A DNA stretch of 64,000 nucleotides from positions 372,001 through 436,000 of the forward strand of contig OZ237736.1 in NCBI GenBank assembly GCA_965178125.1, in the 5' to 3' direction. The notes under the pieces are model-generated. The model saw nothing but the letters and a program-made list of their open reading frames with translations, had not been told where the DNA came from and did no database searches. Both the position numbers and the translations under genes were made by a program. How positions within the stretch are numbered: position 1 is the first letter of the stretch; the number at the start of each line of letters is the position of its first letter. This stretch comes from Bilabrum cf. latius (lineage: Eukaryota; Bigyra: Bicosoecida; Bigyra; Bicosoecida). Shown here piece after piece: positions 35,410 to 46,712 of this stretch.

Positions 35410-35557
35410 AGGGTCTAAGCTAACGGTATCGTTGCCCCGACTGAGTCAATTGTGATAGAATTTCACAAGTCTCTGGTCTAGGTGCTCTCTGTAGGCTCAC
35501 ATCTTGATACCATCTCGTATCCAGCACCAAACGAGATCAGCACCTTACGGTACGATC
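35410..35557. promoter_or_regulatory. Bidirectional promoter between TKL kinase and CaM kinase
   Basis: 148 bp separate two divergent kinase start codons, so transcription signals must overlap or be shared. No recognisable TATA box. The arrangement may co-regulate the two kinases (inference). Confidence 0.5.
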
Positions 35558-36967
35558 ATGTCTGGCTTCAAGTTTTATATGTGAGCACATCGGATTGAGC
35601 GAAAGTTTCATTTGGCTAATGCTTGATGTAGTTCACGCGGATGAGGCTGGATTTACGCGTCCCTCCCATGTTCGCAGCAAGGATTACACCTCGGATCCAA
35701 TCGCCAGGTTGTACGATCTGAAAGAGACTATCGGGTCGTGAGACGCCTTAAAACATACATTCTTATTAAATTCTTGCATCCAGCAGTAGTGATTGAGGTT
35801 GCGCGCCTCACTGCTGCGATCCCTGCACGTCTCACCCAATTGCGCAGCGGTACTTTTGCCGAGGTTAAGCGAGGGATCGATCGCGCCACCGGGAAAGATT
35901 GGGCAATTAAAATGATTGCAAAGGCCAAGCTTGACAAGGAAGACGAAGAGGCTCTGGCTGTAGAAGTTGAGATTCTCGAGAAGGTGAACCATGCCAACAT
36001 CGTGCAGTTGAGACAAGTTATTGACACCAGGCGCCACTTTTACATGGTGATGGAGTTGCTGACAGGCGGGGAGCTGTTCGACAGAATCGTAGACAAGGTC
36101 AAGTACACGGAGCAGGAAGCCGTCGGCGTTGTCCGCCAGGTGGCGCAAGGCCTGGACTACTGCCACAAGCTTGGCATCGTGCACCGAGACCTCAAGCCAG
36201 AGAACCTCATCTATGCCTCCAAGGACGAAGACGCCGCGATCAAAATCGCCGATTTTGGGCTAGGCAAGATCGTCGACGACGACAGGATCGCGATGGCGAC
36301 CGCCTGCGGCACGCCGGGGTACGTCGCTGCGGAGATTCTCCAGGGCCAGAAGTACACCGACAAGGTGGACTGCTGGTCCATCGGGGTCATCACGTACATC
36401 CTGCTATGCGGATTTCCCCCCTTCTACGATGAAAACATGCACAACCTCTTCAGACTCATCAAGGCGGGCAGGTTCGGCTACCCGTCCCCCTACTGGGACG
36501 GTGTCACGGAGGAAGCCAAGGACTTCATCAACAAGCTGCTGGTGACCGATCCCAAGAAGCGAATGTCGGCCGCTGACTGCCTGTCCCATCCATGGCTTAA
36601 GGCAAAGGAGGCCCCGGAGGCGTCGGGCAGCGGCGCGGCCGCGGGCGGCGTGGCCCTAAGCGGCGCACAGGAGATGATCAAGAAGATGCAGATCAGGAAG
36701 AAGTTCCGGTCCAAGGTGCACTCTGTGGTGGCCCTCAACCGCTTCAAGCGCCTCTCGGGGCTCGCGGGATTGAGCCTCGCTGCCAGGCTGGAGAAGGCGG
36801 CTGACACGGAGGAGGGGCCGGGGCTCACGGCGGCGGCCGGCTCGGCGGCGTCGGGAGGGGCGGGGGGCGGCTCGGCTGCGTCGGGCGGAGCGGGGACTGG
36901 GGCTGGGGCTGGGGCTGGAAGCAGCAAGGCCGCTGGGGCGGGGCCGGGGCCGGGGGCGGGCAAGTGA
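35558..36967 (+). CDS. Calcium/calmodulin-dependent protein kinase-like (CAMK)
   Basis: 400 residues from three exons: 35558-35580, 35678-35737 and 35848-36967, with introns of 97 and 110 nt. The reconstructed N-terminus (MSGFKFYIKDYTSDP, ...KETIGSGTFAEV) has a proper glycine-rich loop only with this splicing, which supports it. Further motifs are WAIKMI, HRDLKPENLIY, ADFGLGK, CGTPGYVAAEIL and SIGVITYILLCGFPPF. After the kinase, about residue 310 on, a basic amphipathic stretch (MQIRKKFRSKVHSVVALNRF) looks like an autoinhibitory/calmodulin-binding segment, then a Gly/Ala-rich tail. There are no EF-hands, so it is CaMK-like rather than CDPK, and no CaMKII hub domain. It would phosphorylate Ser/Thr targets in the cytosol after Ca2+/CaM. 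No TAG; stop TGA. Confidence 0.88.
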
Positions 36968-37101
36968 GCGAGCGCCTGCCTAGTTCCGGTATTTGTTTTG
37001 AGGTCGTGATGCAGAGTTTGCCACATCAGTTTCGTTGATGGCGAGCCAGCGATACGTTTCTATGATGCAGAAGCACCGCCATCGCTCGATAATCCAACCA
37101 T

Positions 37102-40100
37102 TCAAAGTTCCTCCGAAAGAGGCTCCTCCCCCTCTCCCTCTCCGCCCTTCTTCTCCTCCTCCTCCTCATCCTCGCTGTCATCGGCCTTCTTTCCGCCCTC
37201 CTGACTGGGTTCCTCTGCCCCGCTGCCGTCCTCTTCGCCTACCTTGCCATCCTCGCCCTCGACCTGAGCCGCCTCGGCATCATCGCCCCCCGCAGCATGA
37301 GCATTCCCGTCCTTCTCTACCTTCTCATCCTCGGTGGGTGCGCCAGCGCTCTCCCCCTCGCCAGCGGTAGAGTTGGTTCCGTTCGTGGCCGCGTCGTCGG
37401 CCTCCGGTGCGGGTGTCGGGGTCGGCTTGGGTGCCTTGTGCGTGCGCATTACGGCCCTCGTGGCGGCGACCACCTCGGCTCTCAGCTGCTTGGCGGTGAA
37501 GGCCGGCTCCTCGTGGGCCTCCTTGTCCTCCTGCTCGGCCACCTTCTTCTCGATCCAGCTGGACAGCTCCGAGACAGCCTTGCTGGCCACCTCCGTGGCC
37601 ACCTCGGTGATCCAGGGCTTCTCCTCCTGCCAGCTGCCCACGATGCCCCGGAGTTTCTCGGCGGATTCCTTGGCGTCCGCGAGTGCCTTAGGTCTGGCCT
37701 GCTTCTCGGCGTGGCGAGACCAAGCGGCGCCAGCAATGGCTCTGATCCCGCCCGCGCGCGTGTTGTACTCCCCAGCCTCTGTCTGCCCCACGTCCTCGCC
37801 GTCCTCATCCAGCCAGTCGCGCGCAGCCTCCAGCAGCTCGCTGAGGGCCTCCCGCTGCTCCTCGCTCGTCACACTCTCGAAGTCCTCGGCGCGGTCGATG
37901 GTCTGCTCCCTGGTGGAGTAGATGAGTCCCTCCAGCGTGTTCTTGGCGCGCTGCCGCTCGCGCCTGTCGGCGTCGGCGCGCGCGAGGCGGAGGAGTCGGG
38001 CTCGCGCGAGCTCCAGTGACTTGCCTTGGAGCGGCTAGACGTCGAGTGCCGAGAGGTCCTCCGAGACTCGCAGGGGCCTGCGGACCACGCGCTTCTTGGG
38101 CTCTGGCGTCGGGGTGGGCGTGGACTCTGCGGCGTCACCGTCATCTTCTTTCTCTTCCCCCTCACCGTCAGCCTTCTTCTCTTCGTCGCCCTCCTGCTTC
38201 TTGCCGTCCTCTTCCTCAGCGTCCGTTTTGCCCTCTTCCTTCTTCTCTTCGTCTTCCTTCTCTGATTTCTTCTCCTCCTCGTCGTTTGCCTCGCCATCCT
38301 TACCCTCCGAGTCCTCTGTCTTGTCTTCGGTGCCATCCTCTTTCGAATCCGCCGAGGGGGAGGGGGAGGGGCTGGGGCTGGGGTAGTAGATTTCCTCCCA
38401 CTGCGCCTCTGCTCGAGACAGGCGGACGATGCCGTTGTGGTTGAGCTTGAAGTGCAGCGTGACCTTGGGCGTACCCAGGTGGCTCAGCTCGCCCTCGACC
38501 AGGTCCCTCACGCCAGTCACGTTGTACCTGCCGATCACGCGGTTTGTTCCCTCGGGCAGGCGTGCCGCGGGGTCGTAGTAGAGCGTGGTGACAAGGTCCT
38601 CGTCGTGCTGGAAGGAAATGCGCTTGGCCTTGCCCAGAGGAGCGTACTTTTTGTAGAGCGAGGCACGGCGCTGCCACGGCTTCTTGGGCCCGTCTTCTGC
38701 TTCGGCCTATTCATCCTCCTCCTTCTTCTCCGCCGCTGCCTCGTCTTCCCCTTCCTCTGCCACTTGTTCCCTGGGAATCTCCAGCACCCTGGCACCGATC
38801 CCGAATGGGGTGCCATCCACCATGCCCACGTGCCTGACCTTGAAGGCCGTGGAGATGTTCGCTGCCATGAAGGCAGAGCCCAGCGCCATGGCTTCGTCGC
38901 CGTTCAGGCGCACGCCCAGCGTCCGCTTGCCGCCCTCCTTGGTCGCAAGGACGGAGCGGAGCCGCTCCTGCACCGCGGGCACCCTCACACCGCCACCGAG
39001 CACCTCCACGTCATCGATGTCGTCGATCGTGTAGTTGCCCTCTGCCAGCACGCTAGCCATCAGCGCGTCGATCCGGTTCAGGATGGGCTGCACCCTGGCG
39101 ATGAAAGGGCCCCTCGAGACGTGGTGCCTGAAATCCACCGACGGAGTGAGTGACTCGATCGTCACGGGGATCTCCTCGTTGGCGCTGAGGATCTCGACCA
39201 CTTTGCCCGCCTTCTTACGGATCTTCTGCATGGGCCTGAGGTAGTCTCGGATGTCCTTCGACTCGCCCTCCAGCGACTTGCCGTGCTTCTCGTTGAAGGC
39301 ATCCGCGAGGAGCTCCGCCATCGCGTTGTCCAGCTCCGAGCTGCTCAGAGCCTCGTCCCAGGCCTTGGCGGTCACGCGCCCCAGGCTCGCATCCTTGCCG
39401 AGCTTCTTGTAGCTGGAGAACTCCACGACCTGTGCCTCGGTGGAACCTGCACCCACGTTCACGAACAGGACCGTCCGGGTCTCGTTCTTGAACACGCGGT
39501 CGATGGAGAACTGCACGGCGGCCGCCGTGTTTTCGTCCGCGAGCGCGAGCACCTTCAGGTCTGCGAGGTCTGCGGCGCGGAGCAGCGCCTTGCGCTCCGA
39601 TTGCGTGTAAAAGGAAGGAATGGTCATTACCACGTCTCGGATGCGGCCATCCGCGTGCGTCTCGCTAAAGTCCTTCAAGTGGCCCAGGTATTGTGCCACA
39701 AGCTCTTCCGCAGAGAAGGTCTCCTCCTCCTCCGGGTTGGTGTCCCTATGCTTCGGCAGCACCAAGCTGGCTGCTCCACGCTCAGGATCGTTGACGGCTT
39801 TCACCGTCACAATGCGCTCAAGCGCACGCTGAGCGCGAGGGTGCGACACGTTGACGCCAAGCAGCTCCGTACCGCCCACCAGCACAAACTGCGGCTTTCT
39901 TGTTAGCATACCGTCTGCATCGCCAGCAAACATCCTCTCCCCCTTGTAAAATGCAACTGCGCTGCGGGTCTTTCGCTTGCTCTGCACGTTGTGCAGGATT
40001 TCGAACGGAGTGCCAGGCTTCACCAACGCGACTTTGGAGAACTCGCTCCCAAAGTCGATGCCAAGGACCATGGCACTAACCTACGGAGCCTGCAGCTAAA

Positions 40101-40158
40101 GCATGGCACCAAAAAGGGCCACACCTGCTGCAGCCACTGCTGCCATTCCAGTTCGCAT
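37102..40158 (-). CDS. HYOU1: HYOU1/GRP170-type ER Hsp70-family chaperone
   Basis: Large Hsp70-family protein of the ER lumen, 1,018 residues (human HYOU1 999), one frame without introns. The start was chosen at 40158 because it yields a signal peptide ending VSA before MVLGIDFGSEFSKVAL. That segment contains two TAG codons (about 40098 and 40083) read as Gln. The ATPase domain follows with DFGSEFSKVAL, LADENTAAAVQF, FVNVGAGSTEAQVVE and EVLGGGVRVPAVQERL. After it come a substrate-binding beta region, a very acidic Glu/Lys/Asp loop (about 38380-38130) and a helical lid. The C-terminus is PLSEEL, an acceptable KDEL-like retrieval signal. More TAGs lie at 38709 and 38037; stop TGA. Known role: nucleotide exchange factor for BiP and holdase in ER folding. 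It is divergent from ARG5,6 across 134 bp. Confidence 0.9.
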
Positions 40159-40292
40159 ACTCAGGCCCAAAACACTGTGATCCCACGTGTCAGATTTGCT
40201 TTCGCCCAATCAGCACCTTACTAATTTGATCCGAAATTCGGAGCCAAATACACTTTCCGTCCAATCCAGAAGTAGCGCTTTGTGGCGCTGAA
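40159..40292. promoter_or_regulatory. Bidirectional promoter between HYOU1 and ARG5,6
   Basis: 134 bp between divergent start codons, containing both 5' leaders. No motif could be assigned with confidence. Confidence 0.4.
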
Positions 40293-43200
40293 ATGTTGCG
40301 GAGAACGTCATCGCGCATCTTGCCATCCCTAAGTAATGGCGTTCGTTTCTCTAGGAGGCGGTTATATGCAGCAATACCCGCGCCAGGTAGCGCTGTGGAC
40401 AGATTCTGTTTGCTGCACCACGGAAGATTTGTCTCGACCTCGGCGGGAGCAAGTTCTGCCCGGCTTGAAGATGGGAACAATGCAGATTCTGTATCGTTGA
40501 TGACGTCTGCGACGCGATCAGCAGCGGATCTGTCAAGAGTGCTGGAGGCAGCCAGGCTAGCGAATCAGCAGGCCGAAGGCGAACCTGGCGTGCGACGCAA
40601 TCTCCTGCTAGTCAAGGCTGGCGGTGAGGTCGTTAGCACACAGCTGGAGGAGTTTGCAACGAGTATCCGCAAGCTTCGCAGCCTAGGAATCACGCCTGTC
40701 ATCGTGCACGGCGGAGGGCCGCAGGCGAACGACGAGCTCAAGGCGAAAGGCGTCGAGCCGCAGTACGTCGGGGGCCACCGCGTGACTGACCGAGCAACCA
40801 TGGACATAGCTGACCGCATATTCCGTCAAGTAAACGCGCAGCTGTGCGAAGGTTTGCGGGCCGCTGGTGTGGACGCGGAAGGCATCCCGTTCGGCTCACT
40901 TCATTCCGTGCCAGACGACCTCGAAACGTACGGGCTCGTGGGCAGAATCACCGGCGTCGATGCGGGAGCCATCGAAGCGGCCCTCGCGAGAGGTGCGGTC
41001 CCGGTGCTCACCTCACTGGGCAAGGCAGAGGCAGACTTTGACAGCCTCAGCGGGTCTGGCCTGTCGGTCGCAACTGGCGAGGCGCTGAACGTGAACGCCG
41101 ACGTGGCCGCCCGGGTGCTCGCCTCGGAGCTTCGGCCGTACAAGACCGTGTTTCTGTCCGCCGGCGGCGGCATGCGCGGCGCCGACGGCGAGATCCTTGC
41201 GGAACTCGACATGGCCCGCGACTTTGCGACCATGGAGGCCCAGGACTACGAGGGCCGCCAGGGAACACTACTGAAGCTCAGGGAGCTGAAGAGCATCACG
41301 GACTCGCTGCCCCCGGAGGCCTCCGTGTGCGTGTGCGCGGCAGGAGACCTTCCCGCCCAGGTGCTTCCTCACAGAGGACCGGGTACTCAGGTGCGTGCTG
41401 GTGCCAAGGTGGTCCGCTTCGACTCGCCGGGGGCGCTAGACGCTGGCAGGCTGGACGCATTGTTCCGGTCTAGGGGCCTGCCCTCCCTTGAGGAACAAGT
41501 GGCCCAGCTGGGTGAAGGTTCCGCAGTCGGCGCCGCGGACTGGAGCGTGCTGGACGGAGTACTTGTGGTGGGCGACTACGAGGCAGCCGCCGTTGTTCTC
41601 CGGCACACGGTCGAAGATGAAGATAGGGATGAAAAGGGGGAGCAGGGGCAGGATGGTGAGGAGGAGGACGGCCCTCCCGTGCTGCACTGCATGGCGGTGT
41701 CGGGGGAGGGCCGCGGCAGGGGATCGGATCTCGCCCTGTGGTCTGCACTCAGGGAACAGTACGAGTCCCTCTGGTGGGTGGCCGAGCCTGCCGCGCCTTC
41801 TGCTCTGCTGGCAGCCGATGCGGCTGCTCAGCTTGACGGAACCGAGGGAACAGTCGTGTCCCCGGACGAGGCTGCGGCCTGGGGCTCCGCGCTGTCGTTC
41901 GACGCGTCAGTCGAGCACGCGGCGGGCATGGTAAGGCTGGTGCCAGCCGACATCCGTGGGCCTGCAACGGGGGCCGAGAACGGAGGCGAAGGGGGCGAAG
42001 GCGAGGTGGAGGTGGAGACAGAGCAGGCAGGGGGAGGCGCGGGCGTGCCAGGCACCGGGTCCGAGCTGAGGAGGGGCTACTCCGTGGCGTGGTGGGGCCT
42101 CGAGGAGATGGAGCAGGCCGAGGATGCGGTGCTGTCCGCGGCACTGCGCTTCGCCCGGATGAAGATGGAGGGGTATCCGACCGGACTGGTGTACTCGGGC
42201 TAGGATGACGTCGGCGCCAAAGAAACCAGCGAGGCGGAGCCAGCCGTTGCAGTGACCCCGGGGGAACGAGACGCGCTCAGGGCGGCGCAGGCTGCCGCGA
42301 CAGCCTCCGCGTCGTTGTTCCCCAAGAAGAGGGTGGCCCTGATCGGAGCAAGGGGTTTCACCGGCAGGGAACTAATCCGGGTGATGAGCCTCAGTGGGTA
42401 GTACGAGATCGGAGCCGCCGGGTCCAGGGGGATGGCGGGACAGGTGGTGGCGGACGCGCTGGGCGTGGCTCGGCCCGAGGACGCCTCCGCGTTGTTCCCT
42501 GGCCTCAGGTTCGAGGCCATCGCACCGGAGGACATCGCGGGGGGTTCCGCTCCCGCGGACCCGGAATCGTTCGACGCGTGGGTCCTCGCGCTTCCCAACG
42601 GCCTATGTGACGACTACGCCAAGGCGGTGCGGAAGGCTACTGGGGTAGCAGAGGGCCAGGAGGCCACCAGCGGCCCCGTGATCTTGGATCTCAGTGCAGA
42701 CCAGCGGTTCGACGACTCTGGCACTTGGGCGTACGGCATGCCCGAGAGACCCGGTGCTAGGGAACACATCGCGGGCGCTAGGTGCGTGTCGAACCCGGGG
42801 TGCTACGCCACCGGGGCGCAGCTGGGACTGCTTCCGCTGCTGGAGGGACCCGGAGCGCTGGGCGCCGCGCAGCAGGTTCCGCACGTGTTCGGGGTGTCGG
42901 GGTACAGCGGCGCAGGCACAAATCCCTCCGACAAGAACGATCCGGACCGCCTCCGTGACAACTTGCTTCCCTACGCTCTGGTGGGCCACATCCACGAGAG
43001 GGAGATTTCGAGGCACTGCGGCAGGCGGGTCGCCTTCAGTCCGCACGTGGCTCCCTTCTTCCAGGGCATCTCGCTGACGTTCAGCGTGCATCTAGAGCAG
43101 GCGAAGATCCGGGCCGCGGGGGCCGATCCAGGGAACAAGGGGGAGGTGGAGGCGCTGGTGCAAGGGCTGTACGAGAATGCCTACGGGGAAGAGCCGGCGG

Positions 43201-43433
43201 TGCGGGTGCTTCCCCTGGGGTCCTTCCCCGATGTGGGGTCACACGGTACCAAGCAGCACGGAGTGACAGTGGGAGGGTTTTCGTACGACCCGTTGACGGG
43301 GCGGGTGGGCCTCGTCAGCTGCATCGACAACCTGCTCAAGGGGGCCGCCACGCAGGCCGTACAGAACCTCAACCTGGCCCTCTACGGGAGGTAGGGCGAG
43401 TTTGCTGGGGGATTTCGGGGCCTTTTCTTTTGA
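40293..43433 (+). CDS. ARG5,6: Bifunctional acetylglutamate kinase / N-acetyl-gamma-glutamyl-phosphate reductase
   Basis: 1,046 residues, no introns, catalysing steps 2 and 3 of arginine synthesis. A basic N-terminus (MLRRTSSRILPSL, RFSRRRLYAAIP) looks like a mitochondrial presequence. Residues about 105-370 are the amino-acid kinase (LLLVKAGGEVVS, VIVHGGGPQAND, LNVNADVAARVL, VFLSAGGGMRG). About 400-640 is a GNAT/DUF619-like regulatory region with an acidic insert (near 41630) and Gly-rich linkers. About 680-1046 is the NAD(P)-binding reductase (VALIGARGFTGRELI), with catalytic Cys in VSNPGCYATG and His in the FSPHVAPFFQG region. The two activities are joined only through TAGs at 42201 and 42399. 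A third TAG at 43392 extends the C-terminus to TGA at 43431. The domain order equals fungal Arg5,6, which is processed into two enzymes in mitochondria. Confidence 0.92.
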
Positions 43434-43997
43434 TCGTGACCCGACGCATGTGTGCCTCTTCTCGAAGTTTAAAGCACCTGAAAGCTGCCGACTACCCGTG
43501 TCGGTCCCCGTAGCTAACCCTTGCTTCCCGCCGTCCACCCCCCTCACCAGCTGAGCTTGAAATGACCCAATCATTGAGTTGCGATTGTCTTCACTTGATC
43601 ATTTGAAGTCGTCGAAGAAGTCGTTTCAAACCACGCTACCATTACAGATCGGGAGTTGATTCTGTAGGTGTCGGCAGATTGCCAATCTCATCGGCACAAT
43701 GGCCGGTCGCTTCGGCGATTCAATCAATGCTAAATCGAGCGGCGCCAGCATGTCATCACACGCTCTGCAGGGTATATACAATACCCGCTTAAACGAGGCT
43801 CTTATATCGAGAACATAGCAATGTAAGTTATCATGGTACTTGATCCGAAAGTCATCAGATACTACTAGCAGTAGGAAAAGAGTACTTATTAAGCTGCTAC
43901 AGTTTCGACCCCCTCGTGCTGCGATCATAACCGTCTTCGTGCACCACGCAGAGGCCTACGATAATAATTGAATAGATTCAGGTTGATTGTCGGCATA
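43434..43997. other. Intergenic region, no recognised gene
   Basis: 564 bp with AT-rich tracts around 43780-43980 and no convincing ORF on either strand. It probably holds the ARG5,6 3' UTR and the promoter of the next gene. Confidence 0.4.
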
Positions 43998-46106
43998 ATG
44001 GAGGGCGTCCAGGCAACATATTGCCCATCGGGACGGGTGCCTTACTCGGCGCCAGGTACCTCGGATGAGGATGTGGCTCATGTGCTGCTTGGTATGGGCG
44101 CACTACCAAGAGACACGTACAAAAGGGAAGTAGCTTGTGCATCAGAGTCGAGAGCTGGTGATTACACCACTGAATCGGAACCAGTGCCAGTGGCCCGGCT
44201 AGGCAAGACTGGAAAGAGTGGGCTGCGATTCGCGAACACATCCTTTCACATGCATAGCGCCTTGGTGAGATCTCATACTGATGTATTCTGACCATGAATG
44301 CTTTGTTATTACATTATGTTTGTATTGTCCGGCCCAGTATCTGCGCAGAACCATGGACCATGCCTTCCTGCCGAGTGTTCAGGCTTCCATAAGAGGGCTG
44401 AAGCCGTGGCGCGGCGATCTGTGGAACCAGTTCCTCGGCAGTATTCGCGGTCTGACATGGCAAGAGGTCAAACAGGCATTTATTGCCATTTGTAGACGGC
44501 TCAACCTGAGAGAACGTCGGTTTAGCGACAGGATTTGGGTGAAATGACCATTCGCACGGTTTGTCCGACAGCTTGCGGGCTCACAAGACCACCTGGTGAG
44601 AGCTTCAGACGGGGCGCAACCAGGCAACAAATGCTACGTGCGCATGGAACAACGTGTCTCCCAACTTCGAACGGGCCAGGGCTTGTCAAGACGCGCCAAG
44701 TGCTCCCGCCAGGGCGAGTTTCCACTGCTAATGTCCTGCCATCTTCACTTTCGGCGCTCCAGCGCTCTGAAAACCAGATCCAGCGGCCAGGCTATAGGTA
44801 CATCAGCCCGCGTAAGCGTAGAGGATGTGATATTGAGGGACATATGAGAATCTCTGCTGGTGATTGCTGGGGCGTCGGCAGGAGGCTTGCTACCGAAACA
44901 GGTTTCGACGCTGCGACGCTGATATCGAAGTCTGTGATGGATGCCCGTCGAGCCGTGGAGGCAATGCAGTCAGAGCAGATGGACCCGCAAGACGAACAAA
45001 TAGAAACTGGTGGAAGAGCGCATTTCTCCCCAACTTCCGAGTGGTGCACTCTGGGCCAGCAGAGGTTCGCTACGTTGGGGCAGAGGACGATGGCGCAGTC
45101 CGTGTCCGGTGGCCCTGTCTCTCTGACCACCTGTCCTGATCAGGTCGAGTGGTCTGACCTCTTGAAATCGTGGAACCTTTTGAAAGGCATGCGCAGACGT
45201 CGGGCACGTCTTGCCGCCAGTGCGCCTTCATTGCGTAGCTCTCGCGCCGAGGACCCCAACAGCATCCCATGCGACCAACAGACCAGCCTCGATGAGTTCG
45301 CGGCGCGATGCACGCAGGACGGCATGTCTTGCGACTACCGACAGTACAGTTCACCACTGTCACTGCTCCTTTCGTCGACAAGCCTAAGAGGCGCATCAAG
45401 TGTGAATGAGGGCCCCGAACGGCGGGCGAGCGCAGCCGCACCTCTCGGATTTCGTGGCAATACCATGGCTAGCAGCAGCAGCAGCAGCAGCAGCAGCATG
45501 CCAGTCTAGGCAATGAGCATGTCAGCTTAGGCGAGTAACAGCCATGCGATGCGCCGTGCGCCTTGGCCGAGCCCGCAAGGTGCAATCGATCTACGTCTCA
45601 GCGCGCCGGACGTCGCTGAGCCCCCAAATGCTGCGGTTCGGAAGATCCCTTACTCGATTTCAGTAGATCAGCACAGCGTTGAGGCAACGCGTTGCGTTGC
45701 ATCGAGCGGCACAGTCGCCTTGAAGTCCGCTCCACTTGCAGGCCACAAGCGATCCAGAGAGCTCGCCATGTTGCGTTTCCACAACCAGCAGCAGGAGCAT
45801 GTGGAAGATATGTGCGTCTCAGAGATCATGTACCAGTCAGATTTTGCTGATTTGGGTGCCGCAAAGGATTCTGTAGGTGCTGCAAGGCAGCAGCCGCGAG
45901 CACCTTTTGCTCCAAGCGCAACAGCAGCGCGAGGACCGAGCACCTGGTCGTAGGCGAGTAGCAAATATGACGCGACACAAGCATTGCTCTGGTAGCGAAG
46001 CTTGCGCAGGTTTGCCCCGGGGGTTGTTGAGGGCGGGAGCCGCAGTGGTCCAGCTCACAAGGCGCCTGAAAAGCATGCTTCCAAGCGCGGGCGGGTTGAG
46101 ATGTGA
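43998..46106 (+). CDS. Unrecognised low-complexity, possibly nuclear protein
   Basis: Exon 1 is 43998-44264 (ATG chosen at MEGVQATYCP), followed by a 73-nt intron (GTGAGA...GGCCCAG, phase 0). Exon 2 begins at 44338 (YLRRTMDHAFLPSVQ...) and runs to about 44538. A donor GTGAAA and an acceptor only 33 nt later are possible, but the exact junction into the main frame is unresolved. From about 44601 to TGA at 46104 one frame is open with TAGs at 45507, 45528, 45951 and near 45990. Features: a basic segment (YISPRKRRGCD), a poly-Ser AGC repeat at about 45470-45498, and a C-terminal basic cluster (KAPEKHASKRGRVEM) resembling a nuclear localisation signal. No domain is recognised, and the internal splice structure is uncertain. 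Confidence 0.45.
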
Positions 46107-46712
46107 ATTCAGTCAATCATAGTATGGAAGTTTGTGTAATTCATAGCACGTAGACAGCGAAAAGTGGCAAGCTTTGAGAGTCTGTTGGGGATTTCTGAGT
46201 GGTTCTGGTTTTTGGGCGCTGACCGCCAGGGGCAGTCATGATGCCGATCGTCGGCATTATCGATCTGCATGGGTTCCTTCCTATTTACAACACCAAGCAG
46301 AACCCTTCGAGTTCTGTCGGTATTGGACGGGTCTAGCTTTTTCGCATCACTAATTAGCAAGTATACACTGTATATTTTCAGCTAAGAAAGGAATCGTTGG
46401 TGTGACACCGATAGGGCGGCTGGCGTGCGTGGACACATCTCGTAGCAGCCTGAGTAGCACGATCCCAGTAAGACTGTCCTACAGGCGCGCTATGAATGCT
46501 CCGAAGCGCCAATTACCCCATTTAAAAGCATGTTGTTGGATCACGTAGCTTTGAGCATGATTGGCTTGCACTACTCGACGCGGATGCATCGCGAGGGCCT
46601 GTTGCTGCAGTTGGCCTTTTGCTATCGATTTTTGTAATGCATCTCCACCGCTGTAGTCAAGCACTGTAGCAATATATCCATTATCCAATATTGCATTCCA
46701 TCCTATCGCAGG
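46107..46712. other. AT-richer intergenic region
   Basis: About 600 bp between two plus-strand genes. A minus-strand ORF with a hydrophobic stretch (46479-46760) overlaps the start of the next gene antisense and is not supported. A CGCAG just before 46713 could be a splice acceptor, so a 5' exon of the next gene may lie here. Confidence 0.35.

Noticed and set aside
37297-38444. Plus-strand ORFs opposite HYOU1
   Set aside because: Shadows of the acidic Glu/Lys-rich loop; Leu/Ser/Pro low-complexity with no motif.
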